From positions 2,356,001-2,420,000 of the forward strand of contig NZ_CP151635.1 of NCBI RefSeq assembly GCF_038397735.1: DNA of 64,000 nt, read 5' to 3'. Under the pieces are notes generated by a model. It had not been told where the DNA came from. It was given only the letters and a program-made list of their open reading frames with translations, and did no database searches. Both the position numbers and the translations under genes were made by a program. Source of the stretch: Microbacterium sp. LWH13-1.2. Its GTDB lineage: Bacteria; Actinomycetota; Actinomycetes; Actinomycetales; Microbacteriaceae. This document shows, in pieces, positions 57,883-64,000 of the stretch. Each line of letters starts with the position of its first letter. Within the stretch, counting starts at the first letter, position 1.

Positions 57883-59958
57883 ATGACCGAGGCGCGAACC
57901 CCCACATCGCATCCTGTTCTCGCCGTCCTGCGACGCATGCCGGCCACCATCACGATGGTCTCGGTGATCCTCGTCGTCGGCGTGGTGTGGCAGGGACTGT
58001 GGAGCCCGTTCGAGAAGACTGACCTGTTCGGCACCGTCGCGTACGGTCTGCCCAACCTCGCGCAGGGCATGTGGTGGACGCCGTTCACCGGCACGTTCTT
58101 CGTCAACGCACCTTGGGTGTACGTGTTCACCATCTCGGGCTTCTGGGGCATGGCTTACCTCGAGTACCGCCGCGGCACCAGGGTCGCGCTCGCCTATTAC
58201 TGGGTCGGGCAGCTCTTCGCGATCCTGGCCACCGCACTCGTGCTCTTCTTCGCCTCGCAGCTGCCGTGGGCCTGGGCTCAGGAGCAGGCTCAGGCGCTCG
58301 ATGTCGGCGCCTCGGGCGGAACCATGGCCTGCATCGCCGCGGCGATCGGACTGTTCCGGCCGCCGTGGCGGGTGCGCGGTTGGCTCGTGCTGCTCGGATT
58401 CGTGTTCATCGCGATGCTGTTCTGGGGTGCGGTCGCGGATCTCGAGCATCTGCTCGCCGTGCTGCTGATCCTGGTCGTCGACCGCACCCTGCGTGTGCAG
58501 CGGACCACCGTGCGCGAACAGCGCCTGATCGCCGTGATCTCCCTGCTGGTGCTGGGAGCGGTCGAGATCATCACGACCCTGGTGGCGACCGACGGCCCGT
58601 TCGGTCCGACGGAGCCCGTGTCGGGAGGATTCATCGACCTGGCGATCGACCTCGTGGTCATCGCCGTGCTCGTGAACGGACTGCTGCGAGGCCGCCGCTG
58701 GTCGTGGGTGCTCGTGATCCTGCTCGGAGTCTTCAACATCCTGATCGCGGCGCTCGTGCTGATCCTGATCACCGTGTTCTCGCAGGCTCAGGTCGACTTG
58801 CGCTGGGATGGGGACACCGAGCTCGCCCTCGCCAACGGCTTCCTCTGGGTGATCCTGCTCGTCTACCTGGTCGCGGTGCGTCGGGCGTTCCGGGCGAAGC
58901 GCAAGTCACCGCTCGGAATCCAACCCGCCCCGACCGTCGACGACGTCAAGACCGAGTTGCGCGCACACGGCGGCGGGACGCTGTCCTGGATGACGACGTG
59001 GGAGGGCAACAGCTACGCCCGCAGCGCCTCAGGGATCGTCGCGTACCAGCGCCGGGCCGGGGTCGCGCTCGCGCTGGCCGACCCGATCGGACCCTCGGCG
59101 TCGCGTGCAGACGCCGTCGCGGAGTTCATCCGCACCGCCGAGCTCGCGGGCCTCGTGCCGTGTTTCTTCAGCGCCGACGATGCGACGCGGGATTCCGTGC
59201 CGGCGGGCTGGCGCAGCCTCGTGGTCGCGGATGACACGATCGTCGACCTGCCGGGCCTGGAGTTCACCGGCAAGCGCTGGAACTCCGTGCGCAGTTCGCT
59301 CAATCGAGCGGGGCGCGAGGACATGACCTTCCGGCTGACCCGACTCGGCGACGAGTCGTGGGGGGTGCGGCAGCAGCTGCGGGCGATCTCGGAGGCCTGG
59401 GTCGGCGACAAGGACCTCCCCGAGATGCGGTTCACTCTCGGCACGCTCGACGAGGCCGAGGATCCCGAGGTGCGACTGGCTCTGGCGCTGGCCCCGAACG
59501 GCGACGTCGACGGATTCCTGTCGTGGCTGCCGGTCTACGGCGAGGGCGGCTCCGTGCGCGGATGGACGCTCGATCTGATGCGGCGCCGGGATGGCGGCTT
59601 CGGGCCCGTCATGGAGTACCTGATCGGATCGTCTGCGAAGCAGTTCTCGGAGGAAGGCGCCCAGATCATGTCGCTCTCGGGGGCTCCGCTCGCCCACGAC
59701 TATCCGCCGGATGCCGGCATGATCGCGGTGCTCAGCGACCGCCTCGCCGAAGCACTCGAACCCGTCTACGGCTTCGCGTCGCTGCATCGCTTCAAGCAGA
59801 AGTTCCATCCGCGCTACGAGACGATGTACCTGCTGTTCCGCGACGAGGCGGATCTCGCAGCCATCGGCACGGCCCTCACACGAGCATTCCTGCCGGATGC
59901 CACGCTGCGGCAGTTCGCCGGCGCCGGTCTCGAACTGGTGCGCGGCAGCAAGGACTGA
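57883..59958 (+). CDS. Rhomboid-like/DUF2156 (phosphatidylglycerol lysyltransferase-like) fusion
   Basis: 691 residues from ATG at 57883, with TACGCT 6 nt before it. Residues 1-340 are a membrane domain whose first half looks rhomboid-like: GASGG with Ser144 and a later His189 in VADLEHLL. Residues 360-690 are the DUF2156 acyltransferase fold of MprF (GTLSWMTTWEGNSYARS ... GKRWNSVRSSLNRA). It probably adds an amino acid to a lipid head group to lower surface charge. The membrane domain is unlike the usual MprF flippase. Confidence 0.8.
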   Translation: MTEARTPTSHPVLAVLRRMPATITMVSVILVVGVVWQGLWSPFEKTDLFGTVAYGLPNLAQGMWWTPFTGTFFVNAPWVYVFTISGFWGMAYLEYRRGTRVALAYYWVGQLFAILATALVLFFASQLPWAWAQEQAQALDVGASGGTMACIAAAIGLFRPPWRVRGWLVLLGFVFIAMLFWGAVADLEHLLAVLLILVVDRTLRVQRTTVREQRLIAVISLLVLGAVEIITTLVATDGPFGPTEPVSGGFIDLAIDLVVIAVLVNGLLRGRRWSWVLVILLGVFNILIAALVLILITVFSQAQVDLRWDGDTELALANGFLWVILLVYLVAVRRAFRAKRKSPLGIQPAPTVDDVKTELRAHGGGTLSWMTTWEGNSYARSASGIVAYQRRAGVALALADPIGPSASRADAVAEFIRTAELAGLVPCFFSADDATRDSVPAGWRSLVVADDTIVDLPGLEFTGKRWNSVRSSLNRAGREDMTFRLTRLGDESWGVRQQLRAISEAWVGDKDLPEMRFTLGTLDEAEDPEVRLALALAPNGDVDGFLSWLPVYGEGGSVRGWTLDLMRRRDGGFGPVMEYLIGSSAKQFSEEGAQIMSLSGAPLAHDYPPDAGMIAVLSDRLAEALEPVYGFASLHRFKQKFHPRYETMYLLFRDEADLAAIGTALTRAFLPDATLRQFAGAGLELVRGSKD

Positions 59959-59969
59959 GGCCGCGCGAC

Positions 59970-60407
59970 TCAGTCGCGCGGTGGCTTGCGCATCTTCTTG
60001 ACGTCGGTGCGCCGCTTCTTGGCGGTCAGCCGCCGCTCCTTCGACCCGCGGCTGGGCTTCGTCGCCCGACGCTGAGGCGCCGGCGGACGCAGCGCCTCGC
60101 CGACGAGTGCCACCAGCCGCTCCCGCGCCGCGTCACGGTTGCGCAGCTGCGCGCGGTGCTCGGAGGCGGCGATCGTCAGCACCCCGTTCACCAGACGGCC
60201 GCTCAGTCGGTCGAGCAGACGCTCGCGCTGGTGTGACGAGAGCACTGCGCTGCCGGCAGCATCCCAGACCAGCTCCACCCGGGAATCCGCGGTGTTCACA
60301 CCCTGCCCGCCAGGGCCGGACGACCGGGAGAAGCGCCACGACAGCTCGGCCTCGGGGATCGTGAGACCCGCCGAGACCCGCAGGCCGGGGCGATGAGGGG
60401 TGGGCAT
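59970..60407 (-). CDS. arfB: Ribosome-rescue factor ArfB-like protein
   Basis: 145 residues from ATG at 60407. The GGQ motif is in RSSGPGGQGVNTADSRVEL, and the tail is Lys/Arg-rich (KKRRTDVKKMRK), as in ArfB/YaeJ, which frees peptides from stalled ribosomes using the tail in the mRNA channel. There is no codon-recognition domain, so it is not RF-1 or RF-2. Confidence 0.92.
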   Translation of the reverse strand: MPTPHRPGLRVSAGLTIPEAELSWRFSRSSGPGGQGVNTADSRVELVWDAAGSAVLSSHQRERLLDRLSGRLVNGVLTIAASEHRAQLRNRDAARERLVALVGEALRPPAPQRRATKPSRGSKERRLTAKKRRTDVKKMRKPPRD

Positions 60408-60441
60408 GCATCCATCATCCCCCCGGCGCGGGGTGCGCGCG

Positions 60442-61743
60442 TCAGCCGAGGTTGTCGACGGCCTCGAGCGGGACACCGCTCGCTGTGCCCGCTGATGGCT
60501 GCTCTCCTGCATCCCTCTTCGCGGTGTTCGCGATGTGCGCCCGGCCGACCACGATCGCAGCGACGACCATGAGCGCGGCTCCCAACCAGTACGGCGCCGC
60601 GTGGCTGACGGTGACGTAGAGCGCGCCCGCGATCAGCGGCGCCGCGGTGTTCATCGCGGCGTTGAGCGATTGGGTCGCCCCTCCGAGCCAGCCCTGCTCG
60701 TCATCGCCGACCGCGTTCGACATGGCACCGTCCAGCGCTGCCGTGGCGGCTCCCTGTCCTGCGGCGAGCATCAACGCACCGACGATGAACACCCACGGCT
60801 GCGCGAAGACCGAGGCGACGACCGCAAGGCCGACGAGTCCGATCGTCTGCGCGACGATGCCGCTGATGATCACACCGCGCTCGCCTATGCGAGGCAGCAG
60901 GATGCCGAGCAGCACGCCCTGGATGAGGATGTCGATGATGCCGACGCCCGCGGTGAGGAGACCGATCTGGGTCGGCCCCCAGCTGATCGAGTCGAGCGCC
61001 AGCACACTGAAGTTGTTGACGAAGAAGCCGAACGGCAGCGCGAGCAGACCGAATCCGATCATCAGCCCCCGCAGCTCCTTGCGTCCGAACGCCTCCGTGA
61101 AGACGCCGAACGGCTGGATCTCACGGATCGAGATGCGCTCGATGCGGTTCTCGGGCTTCAGGCTCTCGGGCAGCAGGAAGATGCTGAGGATCGCGATCGT
61201 GAGAGCGACGACCGCGGTGAGGAAGACCGGCAGCTGCAGGCTCACTGCCGCGAGGAGTCCGCCGATGGCGGGGCCGATCATCATGCCGATCCCCGAGAGA
61301 GCGCCGAGCAGGCCGAACCGCTGCGCACGTTTCTCGGGCGGGGTGATGTCTGCGAGGTAGGCGAAGAGCGCCGGCAGGTCACCGGCGGTCACCCCCTGGA
61401 TCACGCGAGCGAGCACCAGGACCCAGATCGCACCGCCGATGCCGAAGAGGGTCATCGCGAACGCCGCTCCGAACGCGGCGGCGATGATCACCGGGCGTCG
61501 ACCGAAGCGGTCGGAGAGGCGACCGAGGAAGGGGGCGACCAGGAAGGCGCACAGGCCGTTGACGGCTTCGAGCACACCGACCCAGATCGCGAGATCGCCT
61601 TCGTGCGAGACGTATTGCAGCACGACGAAAGGCAGGACGGGGAGCACGACGGTCATCCCGATGACGGTGAGCATCGTCAGCACGATGAGCATGATCCAGG
61701 CGCGCTTGTCGCTGCGCGCGAGCGGGTTATTTAGTGAAGTCAC
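60442..61743 (-). CDS. TCR/Tet-family MFS efflux transporter
   Basis: 433 residues, GTG start at 61743, twelve membrane helices. Motif A is LGRLSDRFGRRPV, between helices 2 and 3, as in Tet pumps and related exporters. The substrate is unknown and no clinical resistance should be assumed. Divergent TetR shares its 70-bp promoter region. TACAGT-6 nt-GTG is leaderless, with TTGACA 16 bp upstream of the -10. Confidence 0.9.
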   Translation of the reverse strand: MTSLNNPLARSDKRAWIMLIVLTMLTVIGMTVVLPVLPFVVLQYVSHEGDLAIWVGVLEAVNGLCAFLVAPFLGRLSDRFGRRPVIIAAAFGAAFAMTLFGIGGAIWVLVLARVIQGVTAGDLPALFAYLADITPPEKRAQRFGLLGALSGIGMMIGPAIGGLLAAVSLQLPVFLTAVVALTIAILSIFLLPESLKPENRIERISIREIQPFGVFTEAFGRKELRGLMIGFGLLALPFGFFVNNFSVLALDSISWGPTQIGLLTAGVGIIDILIQGVLLGILLPRIGERGVIISGIVAQTIGLVGLAVVASVFAQPWVFIVGALMLAAGQGAATAALDGAMSNAVGDDEQGWLGGATQSLNAAMNTAAPLIAGALYVTVSHAAPYWLGAALMVVAAIVVGRAHIANTAKRDAGEQPSAGTASGVPLEAVDNLG

Positions 61744-61744
61744 T

Positions 61745-61788
61745 CCGAAACTGTATCAATACCAGTTTTGGTGTCAAGCCAGTTTTGG
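61745..61788. promoter_or_regulatory. MFS/TetR operator region
   Basis: CCGAAACTG (61745-61753) and CAGTTTTGG (61763-61771) form an inverted repeat with 8 of 9 pairs and a 9-nt centre. A further direct copy of CCAGTTTTGG is at 61779-61788. The -10 and -35 of the pump promoter fall inside it, as for a TetR repressor. Confidence 0.7.
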
Positions 61789-61813
61789 ATCGCATGCGCG
61801 ATACGGTGGAGGC

Positions 61814-62431
61814 ATGACGAATACCGAGCCACTCGGACGCCGCGAACGCAAGAAGGCGGCGACGCGCAAGAACATCTCCGACGTGGCGACGATGTTGTTC
61901 CTCGAGCGAGGCTTCGACAACGTCAGCATCCGCGAGGTCGCCGACGCCGCCGACGTCTCGCCCACGACGGTGTTCGCGCACTTCCCCCAGAAGGAGGCGC
62001 TCGTGTTCGATGAGGACGACGAGCAGCGCGATCGACTCGTCTCCGCCGTACGCGACCGCGCCGACGGCGTCACGATCAATCAGGCGATCCGCGACTTCTA
62101 CGTGGTCGAGGTCGGCGCCAACATCGATGAGCACGGCAACGACGTGGCGCGGATCTTCCTCACCTTCCTCAATGAGACCCCCGCGCTGCGCGAGTACGCC
62201 GCGAAGATGTGGCTCCGCCACGAGGATGCCCTGTCGGACGCGATCGCCGACGAGCTCGGACTCCCCGAGCCGACGGCGGAGATCCGCGTCTACGCGCGAT
62301 TCGTGCTGCAGATGCAGCTGCTCGTCAACGAGCACGAAGACCAGCTCGAAATCCTCGACGCCGGCTTCGCCGTGCTCGAGAGCGGATGGGCCCCGGTCGA
62401 GGCCCGGATCGTCGAGAGCAACGGCCGATAG
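61814..62431 (+). CDS. TetR-family regulator
   Basis: 205 residues from ATG at 61814. The HTH is RRERKKAATRKNISDVATMLFLERGFDNVSIREVADAADVSPTTVFAHFPQKEALVF. The C-terminal ligand domain is acidic. TACGGT lies exactly 6 nt before the ATG. It likely represses itself and the divergent MFS pump. Confidence 0.93.
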   Translation: MTNTEPLGRRERKKAATRKNISDVATMLFLERGFDNVSIREVADAADVSPTTVFAHFPQKEALVFDEDDEQRDRLVSAVRDRADGVTINQAIRDFYVVEVGANIDEHGNDVARIFLTFLNETPALREYAAKMWLRHEDALSDAIADELGLPEPTAEIRVYARFVLQMQLLVNEHEDQLEILDAGFAVLESGWAPVEARIVESNGR

Positions 62432-62452
62432 GGCCAGCACCCGGAGCACAGC

Positions 62453-63295
62453 GTGAACTCCTACCGCCAGGACGACTGGGACGCGAGCCCCGTGCATCCG
62501 TCGACGATCCGCGAGCCCTACCTGATGGGCACCGGCGTCGTCACCGGCGAGGACACCGACACCCATCCGCTCGCACCGCCGCACTCGCACCCCGATGCCA
62601 TGCTCGCGTGGTGCTACCGCGGGACGGTCTGGGTCCAGCTGCAGGAGTCGATGTGGCGCCTCGCTCCCGGCCAGGGGGTGTGGATCCCCGCGCACACTCC
62701 GCACACCGCGCGCCACGAACGCGACTCGACAGGGTGCTACACCTACATCGCGGACACGTCGCTCGTCGCTCCGATCGACGAGGTCACCCAGGTGCTGGTA
62801 CCGCGCGCCGTGCAGGAGATGCTGCTGCACCTCGGCATCAACGACATGCCGACCGAGCTTCGAGTGCGCATCCAGGCCGTGCTCATCGAGATGCTGCAGC
62901 ATCCGTCCGCCGAGGCCGCGGACGGGTGGGGCGAGGTGCCGTTGCCGGCTGACGAGCGCGTCCGCTCACTCGTGCAGGCCGTGCTCGCCGACCCCGGCGA
63001 CGCGCGCAGCGCGCGACAGCTGTTCCTCGCGCACGGGCTGCATGAGCGCACGGTGCTGCGCATCTTCCAGAACGACGTCGGCATGACCTTCGCCCGATGG
63101 CGCACCGGGGTGCGGATGACGCTCGCAGCCCGGCTGATCGTCGACGGCACCCCCATCGGCGCCGCCGCCCACCGGTGCGGATACTCCACGACGAGCGCGT
63201 TCTCGGCAGCGTTCAAAGAGCGCTTCGGCCTCACCCCCAGACAACACGTGGCACGCGTGCGAGCCGACTCCGCGCACCAGCTCTACTGGCGGTGA
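62453..63295 (+). CDS. AraC-family regulator with cupin N-terminus
   Basis: 280 residues, GTG start 22 bp after the TetR stop. The N-terminal cupin (PHSHPDAMLAWCYRGTVWVQLQE ... IPAHTPHTARHE) holds candidate His ligands, and the C-terminal AraC pair of HTHs ends in GYSTTSAFSAAFKERFGLTPRQH. Its neighbour is a siderophore-binding gene, so iron-linked control is plausible, but its operator is not identified. Confidence 0.9.
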   Translation: MNSYRQDDWDASPVHPSTIREPYLMGTGVVTGEDTDTHPLAPPHSHPDAMLAWCYRGTVWVQLQESMWRLAPGQGVWIPAHTPHTARHERDSTGCYTYIADTSLVAPIDEVTQVLVPRAVQEMLLHLGINDMPTELRVRIQAVLIEMLQHPSAEAADGWGEVPLPADERVRSLVQAVLADPGDARSARQLFLAHGLHERTVLRIFQNDVGMTFARWRTGVRMTLAARLIVDGTPIGAAAHRCGYSTTSAFSAAFKERFGLTPRQHVARVRADSAHQLYWR

Positions 63296-63388
63296 CGCTC
63301 CCGGGATGACGGCATCATGTCGATTCATCGACACAAGTCGTCCGCCTGACGACACTTACGCCGTCATCCGCGTTCTAGCATCGATCTG

Positions 63389-63407
63389 TTAGGACATGCT
63401 TACCTAA
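63389..63407 (+). promoter_or_regulatory. DtxR/IdeR-type iron box
   Basis: TTAGGACATGCTTACCTAA has the 19-bp symmetry of the DtxR/IdeR box, with TTAGG and CCTAA arms. It lies about 50 bp before the siderophore-binding gene. Fe(II)-bound repressor would shut the gene when iron is sufficient. Confidence 0.8.
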
Positions 63408-63458
63408 CCTCGCGCCGCGTTGACGCGGCACACCCTCCCCTCTCTCTGAAGGAGAATC

Positions 63459-64000
63459 ATGACGCACGCTTCTGCGCGCCCGAAGATCCGCCGTAATGCC
63501 GCGCTCGTCGCGGCGGCACTGGCCGCCGCCCTCACGCTCGCGGGGTGCTCGGCATCCGGCGAGTCCACCGACTCGGCCTCGACCGCAGCCTCGGCCGACA
63601 GCGTGGTCATCGAGCACGCCCATGGCGAGACGGTCATTCCCGAGAAGCCGCAGCGCATCGTCACCCTCGGCTGGATGACGCCCGACATCGTCGCCGCGCT
63701 CGGCACGAACCCGGTGGGCATGGAGGAGGTCTGGGGTGCGGACGAGAGCGGATACCAGCCCTGGTTCGAGGACTTCGTCACCGAGGAGTACGGCGAGACT
63801 CCCGAGATCATCCCGTTCACGGACGACGGTCCCAACTACGAGGCGATCAAGGCACTCAAGCCCGACCTCATCCTGAGTCTCTACTCGGGGATCACCGATG
63901 TCGAGTACGAGCGTCTGACCGAGATCGCCCCGACCGTGCCCTACATCGAGCGCGCGTGGGACCCGAGCACCTGGGAGGACATGACCCGCACGATCGGCAA
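63459..64000 (+). CDS. Iron-siderophore ABC transporter substrate-binding lipoprotein, 3' end outside the window
   Basis: About 180 residues visible. ATG at 63459 follows AAGGAG. The lipobox LTLAGC precedes the FepB/FhuD-type fold (ERIVTLGWMTPDIVAALG-like: QRIVTLGWMTPDIVAALG ... NYEAIKALKPDLILSLYSG). It binds ferric siderophore for uptake. The permease and ATPase genes should follow outside the window. Confidence 0.9.
   Translation, partial: MTHASARPKIRRNAALVAAALAAALTLAGCSASGESTDSASTAASADSVVIEHAHGETVIPEKPQRIVTLGWMTPDIVAALGTNPVGMEEVWGADESGYQPWFEDFVTEEYGETPEIIPFTDDGPNYEAIKALKPDLILSLYSGITDVEYERLTEIAPTVPYIERAWDPSTWEDMTRTIG

Overview
The window is a GC-rich actinobacterial chromosome segment, most likely from Microbacterium or a close relative in Microbacteriaceae. 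The basis is family knowledge applied to gene order and protein character: short adenylate kinase, menaquinone genes, FprA-type reductase, LAXTG-type surface anchor and a DtxR-type iron box. No rRNA, tRNA, insertion sequence or CRISPR array was recognised.

1-15.6 kb, minus strand: the S10-spc-alpha ribosomal supercluster, read from rpsJ (15585) down to a truncated rpoA (619). Order: rpsJ rplC rplD rplW rplB rpsS rplV rpsC rplP rpmC rpsQ rplN rplX rplE rpsH rplF rplR rpsE rpmD rplO, then secY-adk-map and a membrane-anchored DsbA-like protein, then infA rpmJ rpsM rpsK rpoA. rpsN is absent between rplE and rpsH, and rpsD is absent between rpsK and rpoA. Nearly every wider gap holds a strong hairpin.

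15.6-26.2 kb: an 862-nt gene-free stretch with a dense row of hairpins (candidate structured RNA), a small Rv0909-like protein, and a 9.1-kb gene for a giant secreted DUF11-repeat surface protein ending in a LATTG sortase signal. This block separates rpsJ from the str cluster. 26.2-30.8 kb, minus: tuf, fusA, rpsG, rpsL with a near-consensus promoter.

30.8-42 kb, minus: a polycistron of DUF2975 membrane protein, XRE regulator and a giant zinc-ribbon polytopic membrane protein; hypothetical genes; and a maltose-type ABC transporter (malE-malF-malG, no ATPase) behind two LacI-type operators. 42-50 kb: yajQ, a GntR regulator, an alpha/beta hydrolase, a lipoprotein, FprA, and menaquinone genes (polyprenyl diphosphate synthase, menG, menF; menD lies at 51.8-53.5 kb).

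50-64 kb: PPK2, menD, a PLDc_N-like protein, a second anchored DsbA-like protein, a MerR/SDR divergent pair with a classic 19-bp-spacer promoter, a PQQ-type sugar dehydrogenase lipoprotein, a rhomboid-like/DUF2156 fusion, ArfB, a Tet-type MFS pump with divergent TetR, an AraC regulator, and the start of an iron-siderophore binding protein under a DtxR/IdeR box.

The most striking pattern is that about fifteen non-ribosomal genes carry a TANNNT hexamer exactly 6 nt before the start codon, the signature of leaderless transcription. The second is the hairpin-dense minus-strand region at 16.0-16.3 kb, where mismatches pair as G-U only in minus-strand RNA.
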